A stretch of DNA of 30,928 nt from a virus, in the IMG/VR virus record IMGVR_UViG_3300003108_000001, positions 1 through 30,928 of that record, one strand, 5' to 3'. The position numbers were made by a program, and so were the translations under genes. This document shows, one piece after another, positions 22,504 through 29,647 of this stretch; the stretch's first letter is position 1, and each line of letters begins with the position of its first letter. The notes below the pieces were generated by a model. The model ran no database searches. It saw only the letters and a program-made list of their open reading frames with translations, and was not told the DNA's origin.

Positions 22504-24507
22504 TTACCGCCGTTTTTTGACGACCTTGAAGCGACCGCGTTTTTTTGGCGGTGCTGGTGGCGTGTTATCAGTGGAGGTTGGTTTTGCTTCCGGTTCGGGC
22601 TCAGCTGGTGTGTCGGTATCATCGACTGGATCACCGCTCTCGCCTTTCGCCAGGCGCTTTAGATCGCCCATGGTGAGCGCGCCGCGCTTGCGTCTGTGCA
22701 GCTTCGCGCGTAGCGCCATGATGTATTGCATCGCCTCGCAGTCGAGCTTGTGGTTTTCGCCGACCTTCTTATACGTGCCGGTCTCCTCGCTCCATTCCTC
22801 GCCCACGATCTGCTTGCAGTAGTCGTCAGTAACGTCCGTGGGGATCAGCCACCAGCCTGGGTAACGGTCAGCCTCGCCGCTTTGCGCCCGGCTAATGCGG
22901 CTATGCACCCAACGCTTGGCCAACGGTGAGTCGAACGCCCAACGGGCGTCGCCGCGCTTGCGCACCTTGCCCTGCTTGTTAACTTCAACCAGCTCTTTTT
23001 TGAACGGCTTATCGAGCTTTTCCCGGCCACGCAGTGCCACCACACGGCCCTTGTGAGCGTTGATGAATGCATAAACCTGATCGTCTCGGTAGCCGATATC
23101 GATACCGGTTTCGTTAATCGGATGGCCGCTGTACTCTTGATCGATCAGCTCACTCAGGTCATCCCACACCAAATCCTCATCGGTGTTGCCCCAGAGTTCG
23201 CCCTCCTCGAGCAGCTGCGACCCCATCCCGACAAACCAGGCACGCACGGTGTATTCCAGGCGGTTTTTCTGCACATCGATAGTGCAGAAAATCTTTACTG
23301 GATCCGGCAGCACTAATTCACCACTGGCATAAGCCCAACGCATAGAGCGAATCTCCTCCCACGTTGGCACGTCGCCGACTTCCGCAAACAACTGACCAAA
23401 GCCGGTATTTGTGACGCCCATGAGCGTGGCGGGGTCGCCCGATCGCTGCGCTTCCAGCAGCTTCTTAGCAAGAAAGCCGTATGATTTTTTAGCCGCAAAG
23501 CTGACCAGGCCGGATACCCATAGCGAGTAGTGACTAGATCCTTCAGTTTCCGATGTGTCGGTGACTTCACCGGGCAACACCTGGTCGCCCTTTCGCTGTG
23601 CCGGTGTGACTGATTGACCCGGCGCAACGGCCACGCCGCGAGCGTTCATCCACGGCCTGTACTTATCTTCGATTGAATCGCCGCAGCAGGAGCAGATCAG
23701 GCGCGCTTCGCGTTCTGCAACGTCCGGCGAGCACTCCTCTTTGCTGCCCTGGCCAGGCCACCACAGCAAATCTAAATGCGGTATGAAATAGTCGAGGCAG
23801 TTGGGGCACGGGATCGCCCACTCGTGACGTGTGCCTGATTGCCAGAGTCGCCATACCTTCGACGTTACCGCGCCCTTTTTGCCGACCTGCCAATGCTCCA
23901 GGCCGGTGTCTGGATGCTTGCGCTTCGTTACCCGACCACGTAGCGGCGTCGCGGTATAGCCGACCTTTGAATCAACGTAGGCATCGCCACGCGCTTCAAT
24001 GATCTCAGTCGTGTCGCCTTCGCCGGTGTTGACGATCCGGTCTACCTCATCGACCAGTATCAAACCGGCAGAGTCGGCAGCGAGCTCCGTGGGCGAACCC
24101 GCCCAAGCGAAACGGAATTTAGTGCCGCCGATCCACTTCGTGAATTGCGTTGACCGGCGCTTGTCATACTTCCGCCAGAGCGCGGCGCACTCCCGAAACA
24201 TGTCCATGAACTTCGGCTCGACTGTGCTCGTTATCAGCGGCTTAGTCGGCGTTACGTACAGGACTGGTGTCGGATCTTCATCCAGGCGATGGCCAACGAC
24301 ATTTTCCATCGTCACTGACTTGCCCATTTGCGTGCCCATGACGAACGTCACGCGGCGAAACTGTGGCTGGGCGAATGCCCACGCCACCGGTTTCATATAG
24401 GGGTTGCTGTCCGGGTTAAACGGCCCCGGTACCGGCGCGGCTGGTGGCATGATCCGCTTGTCGCGTGCCCACTCGTCACTCGTCCTCGGCGGCGGTGCCT
24501 TCACCAT
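22504..24507 (-). CDS. Terminase large subunit (GpA family)
   Basis: This is a lambda/GpA-type packaging motor and nuclease. The protein (667 aa from ATG 24507) has EWARDKRIMPPAAPVPGP at its start, the family Walker A variant GTQMGKSV near residue 57, Walker B LILVDEVDR near 150, CPNC...CSCC zinc-like Cys pairs around 235-290, and a nuclease domain (FCTIDVQKNRLEY, GIDIGYRDDQVY). Earlier starts at 24564 and 24642 lie deep inside the small subunit gene and lack ribosome sites; 24507 still overlaps that gene by 32 nt, so the start is uncertain. GpA-type motors cut at cos sites. Confidence 0.92.
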   Translation of the reverse strand: MVKAPPPRTSDEWARDKRIMPPAAPVPGPFNPDSNPYMKPVAWAFAQPQFRRVTFVMGTQMGKSVTMENVVGHRLDEDPTPVLYVTPTKPLITSTVEPKFMDMFRECAALWRKYDKRRSTQFTKWIGGTKFRFAWAGSPTELAADSAGLILVDEVDRIVNTGEGDTTEIIEARGDAYVDSKVGYTATPLRGRVTKRKHPDTGLEHWQVGKKGAVTSKVWRLWQSGTRHEWAIPCPNCLDYFIPHLDLLWWPGQGSKEECSPDVAEREARLICSCCGDSIEDKYRPWMNARGVAVAPGQSVTPAQRKGDQVLPGEVTDTSETEGSSHYSLWVSGLVSFAAKKSYGFLAKKLLEAQRSGDPATLMGVTNTGFGQLFAEVGDVPTWEEIRSMRWAYASGELVLPDPVKIFCTIDVQKNRLEYTVRAWFVGMGSQLLEEGELWGNTDEDLVWDDLSELIDQEYSGHPINETGIDIGYRDDQVYAFINAHKGRVVALRGREKLDKPFKKELVEVNKQGKVRKRGDARWAFDSPLAKRWVHSRISRAQSGEADRYPGWWLIPTDVTDDYCKQIVGEEWSEETGTYKKVGENHKLDCEAMQYIMALRAKLHRRKRGALTMGDLKRLAKGESGDPVDDTDTPAEPEPEAKPTSTDNTPPAPPKKRGRFKVVKKRR

Positions 24508-25051
24508 CGTCGCGGTCGATCGAATCAAGCGCGTCAAGCTCCTTAATGAGCTCCGATGCTGCATCGTCAAGTCGTTCGGAAGTAGACCCACGGATACGGC
24601 GGGTCTCGGCGTGGATCCGCTCGCGTACTGTTGCTGGGTCATCGATCACCGCCAAATCTGAGGCTAAACGGCTCGATAGCGAATCGAGCTGGGTAGCGAA
24701 CACCGCGCCGACCGCTTGCAAGATTCTCCCGACCGCGTCTAACGGCACCAAGCGGCGGCGCGCCAAATCAACTTCTATTTGCAGCTTTTCACGCCGCACC
24801 TTTTTGAGCAGGCGATCCTCGGCACTGGCCGAACCGACGCCATCCTCTGTTTCGTCGTCATCGTCACCGTACTGGCGACGCACCTCACGGCGGATCAGCC
24901 AGTCGATAGCGTCTTCGGTGTCGATCTCAAGCACGCGGCCCTTGCCACCACCGCCCGCCGTGGGCATGCCTTCATCGACCCACTTGCCGATCCAGCGCTC
25001 CGACTTCCCCACCATTTTGGCAAACATCTTTTTGCTAACGATCTCGCCCAT
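24476..25051 (-). CDS. Terminase small subunit (Nu1-like)
   Basis: Starting at ATG 25051, with GGAG about 9 nt upstream, this gives 191 residues. The N-terminus SKKMFAKMVGKSERWIGKWVDEGMPT is a winged helix-turn-helix like lambda Nu1, which binds cosB repeats. A long helical region (DRLLKKVRREKLQIEVDLARRRLVPL) follows, and the C-terminus is acidic. It precedes the large subunit as expected. A longer start at 25102 would cover the likely packaging-site repeats and lacks a ribosome site. Confidence 0.88.
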   Translation of the reverse strand: MGEIVSKKMFAKMVGKSERWIGKWVDEGMPTAGGGGKGRVLEIDTEDAIDWLIRREVRRQYGDDDDETEDGVGSASAEDRLLKKVRREKLQIEVDLARRRLVPLDAVGRILQAVGAVFATQLDSLSSRLASDLAVIDDPATVRERIHAETRRIRGSTSERLDDAASELIKELDALDSIDRDDGEGTAAEDE

Positions 25052-25066
25052 CGGTGTGGCTCCAGG

Positions 25067-25232
25067 AGAAAGGACTAAGGCGCGCGGCCGTTTGACGTGC
25101 AAATGTAGAAACGTCCTTTCTCACTAAAGGCCGTTTGTACATTTGTACTGTTGTACTAATGTGCATGGTTGCTGGGCTGCCGGGGCGACGACGCCACCCC
25201 GGCCAGTCCTTTCTAGAAAGGAAGTAAGGACT
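25067..25232. repeat. AGTCCTTTCT repeats: candidate terminase-binding (cosB-like) or operator region
   Basis: The decamer AGTCCTTTCT occurs exactly at 25205-25214 and, inverted, at 25067-25076; near copies are at 25112-25121 (9 of 10) and inverted at 25215-25224 (8 of 10). The last two adjoin as the perfect 16-bp palindrome TCCTTTCTAGAAAGGA (25207-25222). A further partial inverted copy is at 25226-25232. All lie immediately upstream of the small terminase gene, where lambda-like phages keep cosB near Nu1. Function is inferred. Confidence 0.5.
25133..25164 (+). repeat. Four tandem 8-bp repeats (array B), same motif as in front of parA
   Basis: Octamers start at 25133, 25141, 25149 and 25157 with no spacing: GTTTGTAC, ATTTGTAC, TGTTGTAC, TAATGTGC. 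The consensus equals that of array A, and both arrays share the junction TGTRCTAATGTRC. The array lies between the holin gene and the terminase genes and would place the partition protein next to the late structural genes. Confidence 0.8.
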
Positions 25233-25325
25233 CGAAAAATTCACAGAAAAACGCGCGAATCCCGCGAGTTTCTCACCCGTGGGGGCCTGTAGGCGGGGGA
25301 GTACCTTTTCCCACTGGGGGTGCTA

Positions 25326-25883
25326 TTACCTCCCATAATCGCTTAAATCTCGCAGGTTTTTCCCGCCTAACTGGGCGGGCGGTGGGCCACCTCCACCGCC
25401 ATAAAAGAACTTCATTAAGCCGCCGATCAGGCCGCCGACAATCACAACGTTTAGTATCAAATCGGCATACCGCTCGCCTTCAGGCGTCAGCGGGAAGAAG
25501 GTGACTGCAACCGAATAGCCAATAGCAAACGAAACCAGCACAAAGGTAAGCAGGTAAATGAAGTTCTTAGCGAGCCACCCTGACCGCTCAGACTCCATCA
25601 CTGCCACTTGCATTGAGCGAGCATCGACACGATCCTCATGGGCAATACGCTCCAGCTTCACCTGCCGATCAATCAGTGCCTCTTCAAAACGAAGCCGGGC
25701 TTCTGGGTCAGTCTGCAGCGCCTCAAGCGCATCGACCTCAGTTGGCGCGCCGGTAATCAGCTTGGCCATATCGATCACCTGCTCGGCAACTTCAACGCCG
25801 TTTTTTGCCGCGAACAGCCCGCCAATCTTTTTGCCTAAGCCCACCGTTTGAGCTAGGGCGGACGCTATAGTGATAATACTCAC
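25326..25883 (-). CDS. Holin (3-TM GTA-holin-like)
   Basis: The 185-residue protein has a short hydrophobic N-terminus (IITIASALAQTVGLG), a central charged helical part (about 55-100), and two membrane segments near residues 106-127 and 136-158. After these comes a Gly-rich turn (FYGGGGGPPP) and a short polar tail. This is the layout of the 'holin of 3TMs' family. It overlaps the endolysin by 4 nt and would form the membrane lesion that releases it. Confidence 0.8.
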   Translation of the reverse strand: MSIITIASALAQTVGLGKKIGGLFAAKNGVEVAEQVIDMAKLITGAPTEVDALEALQTDPEARLRFEEALIDRQVKLERIAHEDRVDARSMQVAVMESERSGWLAKNFIYLLTFVLVSFAIGYSVAVTFFPLTPEGERYADLILNVVIVGGLIGGLMKFFYGGGGGPPPAQLGGKNLRDLSDYGR

Positions 25884-26527
25884 AAAAACTCCCCTTGCGG
25901 CACAGCCGCCACTTCGTTAAGCCAATCGCTGGGCACCGGTTGCTGCAGCAGCACGTTAGAGAGCAGCTTGACCACACGTTTGAACCAGCCATAAGTGAAT
26001 GTCTCCTGGTCTTCGCTGCGCTCTGCTAAACCACGGCAGAACACAATACGCTCAGCGTTGACCGTGTGAGCCAACACCTCTAAACCACCATCACCACGTG
26101 CGGCCGCGAAACCTTTCAAGGCTTTCATTGACTCATTACCGAACGCCCGGTCAACTTCGATATCGGGATAAAGCTGACCGCGATTGTTCAGCACGTTCAG
26201 CTGACGCTGCAGGTACTCCGCAGCACGACCCGGCCCGCTGTTAACGCCAAAATCAAACAACACCAACGCAAGGTCGGTGCTTAACTCGGCGACTTCATCC
26301 AGTTTCAGCGAATGCCAGTAGTCACCGGCATAGATCGCAGCCGCCGTGGATCGTGGCAGGGCGCGCATATCGCCGGTGTAGCCATTCTTTCGCGCAACTG
26401 CGATTGTGATGCCCCAGTTGGTTGGCCCGCCACGATCTTCAGATCGGTTGGAATAGCCGCCCTCACGGTCGATCACTTCCGCTATCAGCTTCCGCTTTAG
26501 CTGATCGATGCTTATCACCCGGCTCAT
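25880..26527 (-). CDS. Endolysin, glycoside hydrolase family 108 (N-acetylmuramidase-like)
   Basis: The protein (215 aa) carries the GH108 signature REGGYSNR with the probable catalytic Glu at residue 22, followed by RGGPTNWGITIAVAR, ALPRSTAAAIYAGDYW and LALVLFDFGVNSGPGRAA. The C-terminal half matches the predicted peptidoglycan-binding part of this family (AERIVFCRGLAER). It degrades the cell wall at lysis. There is no signal peptide, so it depends on the holin. It overlaps the neighbouring lysis genes by 4 nt on each side. Confidence 0.92.
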   Translation of the reverse strand: MSRVISIDQLKRKLIAEVIDREGGYSNRSEDRGGPTNWGITIAVARKNGYTGDMRALPRSTAAAIYAGDYWHSLKLDEVAELSTDLALVLFDFGVNSGPGRAAEYLQRQLNVLNNRGQLYPDIEVDRAFGNESMKALKGFAAARGDGGLEVLAHTVNAERIVFCRGLAERSEDQETFTYGWFKRVVKLLSNVLLQQPVPSDWLNEVAAVPQGEFL

Positions 26528-26850
26528 GGCTGCACTCCCGCTTTGCTTAAAATGATCTCAACAAGCACCGGCCCAGCGACCAGCCCGAAAAACGCCAACA
26601 CGCCAAAGAACACCTTTGAAAAGGTGCTCCAGCGATGCACTGACGTAGAGCTCAGCTTTTCCACCTCCGTTTTGAGCGTGGCCACCGCGCCCTCTACGGT
26701 GTCCAGGCGGCCTTCAGCGTGAGCAATGTCTCTTTCGTTTCTGTCCTGTCGCTCTTCCAGCCGAACGACGCGATCGAGCTTCTCCTCAATGCGCACCAGG
26801 CGCGCGAAAAGCTCCTGGCTCATTAAGTCGGAGTTCATAGTCGTATCCAT
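26524..26850 (-). CDS. Coiled-coil and membrane-anchor lysis protein (XhlA-like)
   Basis: A long coiled coil (about residues 15-70, with ARLVRIEEKLDRVVRLEER and the VEGAVATLKTEVEKL heptads) is followed by one membrane segment (VFFGVLAFFGLVAGPVLVEI) near the C-terminus. That is the layout of XhlA-type and related lysis accessory proteins. It is the first gene of the lysis operon, upstream of the endolysin and holin. Two starts are possible (26850 and 26838, the latter with a weak GGA); I keep the longer one. It could also be a holin regulator. Confidence 0.65.
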   Translation of the reverse strand: MDTTMNSDLMSQELFARLVRIEEKLDRVVRLEERQDRNERDIAHAEGRLDTVEGAVATLKTEVEKLSSTSVHRWSTFSKVFFGVLAFFGLVAGPVLVEIILSKAGVQP

Positions 26851-26876
26851 TGGAGAGTTTTAGCGGAAGCCAGAAA

Positions 26877-26901
26877 CAAAAAAGCCCGCACGAAGGCGGG
26901 C
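26877..26901 (-). terminator. Leftward terminator t2 of the late control region
   Basis: GCCCGC / GCGGGC (26884-26889 with 26896-26901, loop ACGAAG) is followed on the minus strand by TTTTTTG. It lies between the predicted late promoter and the first lysis gene, where a lambda tR'-like terminator would be. Confidence 0.85.
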
Positions 26902-26921
26902 AAAGGTTGTCACCGGGAACG

Positions 26922-26953
26922 AAAAAGCCCGCCGGGTTAGGGCGGGCTTTCGC
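26922..26953 (-). terminator. Leftward terminator t1 of the late control region
   Basis: AGCCCGCC / GGCGGGCT (26926-26933 with 26941-26948) is followed on the minus strand by TTTTTCG. Its other side has only TTTCG, so it acts mainly leftward. It stands in tandem with t2, about 20-25 nt after the expected transcript start. Confidence 0.85.
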
Positions 26954-26974
26954 AATTAGGGCAATTTGACATAG

Positions 26975-27002
26975 AGAATACCTCGGTACGGACTTTTGTC
27001 AA
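26975..27002 (-). promoter_or_regulatory. Predicted late promoter overlapping array C
   Basis: On the minus strand TTGACA (27002-26997), a consensus -35, is followed after 16 nt by TATTCT (26980-26975), which matches 4 of 6 of the -10. A transcript would start near 26968, meet terminators t1 and t2, and then enter the lysis operon. The -35 sits inside the first two octamers of array C. This is the pR'-tR' layout controlled by a Q antiterminator in lambdoid phages; activity is predicted, not shown. Confidence 0.6.
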
Positions 27003-27057
27003 CAAGTACAAACGAACTAACCTACCTATGTACATTCGTACTAAAGCACTTTTGTAC
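26994..27057 (+). repeat. Eight in-phase 8-bp units (array C), same motif as in front of parA
   Basis: Eight consecutive octamers occupy 26994-27057. Strong matches to NTTTGTAC are at 27026, 27034 and 27050; partial ones are at 26994, 27002, 27010, 27018 and 27042. All keep the same 8-bp phase, which argues against chance. The right end just touches the stop codon of the Lar-like gene and the left end covers the late promoter -35. Binding by the partition protein would be expected to repress this promoter. Confidence 0.7.
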
Positions 27058-27362
27058 TAACGCAAGCGCCGCGCCCAGCCTGCCACCGCGCCTTGCAACG
27101 ACATAAATCCGCCCACACGGTTATCGCAACCGGTGCAGCCACCGAACCACTGCTGCTCACGTTGCTTAAAGCGCACCGGCTTTTCTTCACAGCAGTAGGG
27201 CAGGTCGGTGCGGTTGACCTGGCTCCAGGACGCCACCGCCCAATCGTGGTTGGTGCTGGCCTCACCACGGTTGTTACACACCGGGCAGATCAGCAGCAGG
27301 GCACCGGCCTTTTCGCGGCGCTCTGGTGGGTGCTGGCAGTGGGTGCAGTTGGGCAGGCTCAA
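27057..27362 (-). CDS. Small zinc-finger protein resembling Lar restriction alleviation proteins
   Basis: The 101-residue product has Cys pairs at 6/9, 26/29, 57/58 and 76/79. The first half (CTHC...CPVCNNRGEA......WAVASWSQVNR) follows the Lar pattern CPxC, CPxCGA, A...WN.R. Lar-type proteins help incoming phage DNA survive host restriction. A second zinc-type pair in the C-terminal half makes it larger than E. coli RalR/Lar. The start is TTG, overlapping the previous stop as TTGA. It is the last gene of the early operon and its stop touches array C. Lar assignment is tentative. Confidence 0.6.
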   Translation of the reverse strand: MSLPNCTHCQHPPERREKAGALLLICPVCNNRGEASTNHDWAVASWSQVNRTDLPYCCEEKPVRFKQREQQWFGGCTGCDNRVGGFMSLQGAVAGWARRLR

Positions 27363-27586
27363 TCTTTATCATCCCACAGCGCCCAAGTGACGATAGGCCA
27401 TAACAGTATCAGCAGGCCCGTTCTAACGATGCTAACGCTAGCAGCGTCGTTCCAAATCATCTCCCTGACGCCTGCTAGCTTTATAGCGAAATAGATAAAA
27501 GCTACCAAACCACCCAACAGCCATAGCAAGACAAACCCACTGCTGGGAATGAATACCGGGACGGAAACGCTAAACCAGTGGATCAC
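27359..27586 (-). CDS. Two-pass membrane protein, 75 aa
   Basis: The 75 residues contain two hydrophobic segments, FVLLWLLGGLVAFIYFAI (about 18-35) and IVRTGLLILLWPIVTWAL (about 53-70), with a short charged loop between them and an acidic end WDDKD. The start is GTG at 27586 with GAGG ten nt upstream. It could be a superinfection exclusion or accessory lysis protein; no family is recognised. It is coupled to the next gene by TTGA overlap. Confidence 0.65.
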   Translation of the reverse strand: MIHWFSVSVPVFIPSSGFVLLWLLGGLVAFIYFAIKLAGVREMIWNDAASVSIVRTGLLILLWPIVTWALWDDKD

Positions 27587-27591
27587 TTTGC

Positions 27592-27837
27592 CTACTCCTC
27601 AGCCAACGGCACGCCGCTGGCCTTCAAGCTCTTAACCAGGCGTATGGTTTCAGGATCCACCAGGAACTCACCCATCTGCTTAACCATCTCAGTGCGTGCC
27701 GATGTGAAGCTGCTGAACAGAGCCTCCCAGCCCAGGCTGCAAGCAGCCGCCTCATATTCCACGTCGACCTTATCGACGTTCGCCGCCTCCATATCGCCGC
27801 GCATTAACCCTGCGTCACTCCAGCCGTAAACCTTCAC
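27592..27837 (-). CDS. Hypothetical protein after the Q-like gene, 81 aa
   Basis: I place the start at GTG 27837 because GGAGG sits 7 nt upstream; a TTG start at 27852 also exists but lies inside that ribosome site. The product begins VKVYGWSDAG and has two helical stretches (CSLGWEALFSSFTSARTEMV, TIRLVKSLKASGV). No family or motif is recognised. It overlaps the Q-like gene by 4 nt and must be translated with it. Confidence 0.6.
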   Translation of the reverse strand: MKVYGWSDAGLMRGDMEAANVDKVDVEYEAAACSLGWEALFSSFTSARTEMVKQMGEFLVDPETIRLVKSLKASGVPLAEE

Positions 27838-28469
27838 TCGGTCACCCTCCAAAGCGCTTCAAGCGCTTCGCGATCGATATCGTTAAGCAGGCGGTGCATC
27901 GTTTGCCACCGGCCGCACCAGTGCTTGTCCCAGTTCGCCCGCGTCACGCCGAGCAGCTGCTGCAGGCGCTCAGGCTCATAGGCAGGCTTGCCGCTGTTCT
28001 TACGCGCCTTGTGGCACTGCACAGCGAGGTGTGCCAGCCCTTTGCAGCCCTTGAGCGTCTTAGCCTGCACCTTGCCCATCACCGGCTCGAAACGCCCCCA
28101 CAGGGCCACGGTGACGCCTTGCTCGTCGCACCATTCACGGCTATCGGCATACGCATAGCGCAACCAGTGCTGGTGGCCAGGCTCAAGCGTGCGGATCGCC
28201 GCCACGATCCGCGCGTCATCAAACGCCCACGGCGGCAGCGGGAGAGAGCTGCTCGGTTTCGGCCTGGTGCCGCTGGCGATCAGCCGCGTTGATGCCCGTT
28301 TCATTTCAGCCGACCAACGGCGTGGCCCTGCCGGGGGAGTGCGGTCTCGGTAAGTGTCATCGGTATAGCGCGCGACGCTACCGTCTTCGCTAATACGGCG
28401 GGGTGATGGCGTTGCATGCGCATAGACAACGGTGCGCCGCAGATACGCCAGATCCTGAGCTCCCAGCAC
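27834..28469 (-). CDS. Probable late antitermination protein (Q-like)
   Basis: The protein is basic, with an unstructured Pro/Ser/Arg-rich N-terminal third, followed by a helical core HWLRYAYADSREWCDEQG, LWGRFEPVMGKVQAKTL, KGLAHLAVQCHKAR, then GVTRANWDKHWCGRWQTMHRLL. The W..RYAY and the Trp-rich end are reminiscent of phage antitermination Q families. Its position just upstream of the late promoter, paired terminators and lysis operon is where Q genes lie in lambdoid phages and VP882. I use GTG 28469, with GAGGGG 7 nt upstream; a GTG at 28529 would overlap the TraR-like gene by 50 nt. The family call rests mainly on context. Confidence 0.55.
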   Translation of the reverse strand: MLGAQDLAYLRRTVVYAHATPSPRRISEDGSVARYTDDTYRDRTPPAGPRRWSAEMKRASTRLIASGTRPKPSSSLPLPPWAFDDARIVAAIRTLEPGHQHWLRYAYADSREWCDEQGVTVALWGRFEPVMGKVQAKTLKGCKGLAHLAVQCHKARKNSGKPAYEPERLQQLLGVTRANWDKHWCGRWQTMHRLLNDIDREALEALWRVTE

Positions 28470-28479
28470 GACCACCCCC

Positions 28480-28707
28480 TCATCGAAAGCGCTTGGCTTG
28501 CCGATCAACAAAATCCTGACATTCGACACAGCGCGTCACCCACGGCATGGCCGCCCGGCGCGCAGCCGGGATATCAAAGCCACACTCGACGCAATGCTCC
28601 GACCCCTGCTGGCGTTCGCGTGCCGCTTGCTCACGCGCTAATCGCTCAGCCGTGGCCGCGTCCAGGCGCGCCTGTTCTTCCCCTGCGACATCTGCTATAT
28701 CACTCAC
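28480..28707 (-). CDS. TraR/DksA-type C4 zinc finger protein
   Basis: Starting at GTG 28707 (AGGGG nine nt upstream), the 75-residue product has a helical N-terminus (EEQARLDAATAERLAREQAARERQ) and the TraR/DksA finger CVECGFDIPAARR...CVECQ. That is the usual size of TraR-like proteins, which bind the RNA polymerase secondary channel and shift promoter use. In phages such proteins are thought to redirect host transcription. The start overlaps the previous stop as GTGA. Longer ATG starts upstream lie inside the tiny preceding gene. Confidence 0.9.
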   Translation of the reverse strand: MSDIADVAGEEQARLDAATAERLAREQAARERQQGSEHCVECGFDIPAARRAAMPWVTRCVECQDFVDRQAKRFR

Positions 28708-28784
28708 AGCAACCATTCCCCTGTACTGGCCACTAAAGCGACAAGCCAGAGGCTGCCGATCATGGCTTCTTTGATTAACATCAT
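28704..28784 (-). CDS. Possible 26-aa membrane micro-protein
   Basis: The frame from ATG 28784 to TGA 28706-28704 encodes 26 residues with a hydrophobic core (MIGSLWLVALVASTG). AAGGTGA lies 7 nt before the start, the start overlaps the preceding stop as ATGA and the stop overlaps the TraR-like start as GTGA. The length is below what homology can test, so confidence rests on the coupling and the ribosome site. Confidence 0.45.
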   Translation of the reverse strand: MMLIKEAMIGSLWLVALVASTGEWLL

Positions 28785-29077
28785 GACGGCTCACCTTCTG
28801 GCCCAAATTCTTTAAGCGTCTGCTTAACCACACTCAACCGACGTTGGAGATCCATCTCCTGCCCGCGAAACTCGACAAGCTTCAATAAATCACCAGCCAC
28901 TTTGCATACGCGCTGATGTTTGTAGCGCTGATTGAGCAGATCCTGTTCAAGCTGCTCGATGCGCTCAGCCGCCCGATAAGCGGGATGGCATTCAAGTTCA
29001 TCGTCTGGCAGCCCAGCACAAATGGCAGACGCCGTTAGCCGCAGATGTTCAGAGGTAATCGGGGGTAGCTTATCCAT
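28781..29077 (-). CDS. Hypothetical coiled-coil protein, 98 aa
   Basis: I use ATG 29077, preceded by AGGGGA with 8 nt spacing; longer in-frame starts overlap the upstream gene. The product begins MDKLPPITSEHLRLTAS, has RAAERIEQLEQDLLNQRYKHQ and LQRRLSVVKQTLKEF helices, and is largely helical and acidic. No family is recognised. It lies in the early lytic operon and its stop is coupled to the 26-aa frame. Confidence 0.65.
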   Translation of the reverse strand: MDKLPPITSEHLRLTASAICAGLPDDELECHPAYRAAERIEQLEQDLLNQRYKHQRVCKVAGDLLKLVEFRGQEMDLQRRLSVVKQTLKEFGPEGEPS

Positions 29078-29645
29078 GCTCATTCCCCTCAGCGATCGCA
29101 ACTGGCAGCAACTTGTAGTTACAGAAATATTCGTAATCGCCACCCCAGTAATGCCCGTCTTCGTCGCAACCGTCTTCATCGATCTCGCTCTCTTCAGGCC
29201 GATCGACACGGTCAACTTGACCACTGATGTGAATAGCTCGACCGACGAACACCTGGTCAACTAGCTCATCCCAACCGGTATCCGCGTCTAACCATGCCTC
29301 GATAAACTCTTCAGCCTGCGCTTTGGCTTTTTCCTCAGTATCAAACGCCATAACGCCATTATCCGGGCAGTAGGCAAACCAGGGCTTTTCGTCAGTGACA
29401 CTCCAGGGCGAGGGATCACCAGAACTCCCAAACGCCGCGCGGCTGCCCGTAAGATCATCAAGTTTCTTTTCAAGCTGCTCGATGTGGTCAAGGTGGGCAT
29501 CTTGGGCACCCAAAAGTGCGCGGCGCTCTTTGATCGCATCAGTGCAATCAGCCATAAAAGCCATGAAGCGTTCGCTGTCAGCGTTGGAAAGCAGGAAGCT
29601 GACCGGCTCCTGACCATCTTCTAGGTCAAAATTCATTTGCGGCAT
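29070..29645 (-). CDS. Hypothetical acidic early protein, 191 aa
   Basis: The product has an N-terminal helix-rich part (residues ~1-75, with HIEQLEKKLDDL), a middle with PWFAYCPDNGVMAFDTEEKAKAQAEEFIEAWL, and a very acidic C-terminal third (DEDGCDEDGHYWGGDYEYF). The middle block, an aromatic strand followed by 'DTEEKAKAQAEE', looks like a small domain often seen in phage early proteins of unknown role. GGGGGTG lies upstream of ATG 29645. It overlaps the next gene by 8 nt. I cannot assign a function; the acidic C-terminus could be DNA-mimicking, but this is speculation. Confidence 0.75.
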   Translation of the reverse strand: MPQMNFDLEDGQEPVSFLLSNADSERFMAFMADCTDAIKERRALLGAQDAHLDHIEQLEKKLDDLTGSRAAFGSSGDPSPWSVTDEKPWFAYCPDNGVMAFDTEEKAKAQAEEFIEAWLDADTGWDELVDQVFVGRAIHISGQVDRVDRPEESEIDEDGCDEDGHYWGGDYEYFCNYKLLPVAIAEGNEHG

Positions 29646-29647
29646 CG

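Noticed and set aside
24508-24642. Extended N-terminus of the large terminase
   Set aside because: It lies wholly inside the small terminase gene without a ribosome site, and GpA-like similarity begins only around the EWARD segment.
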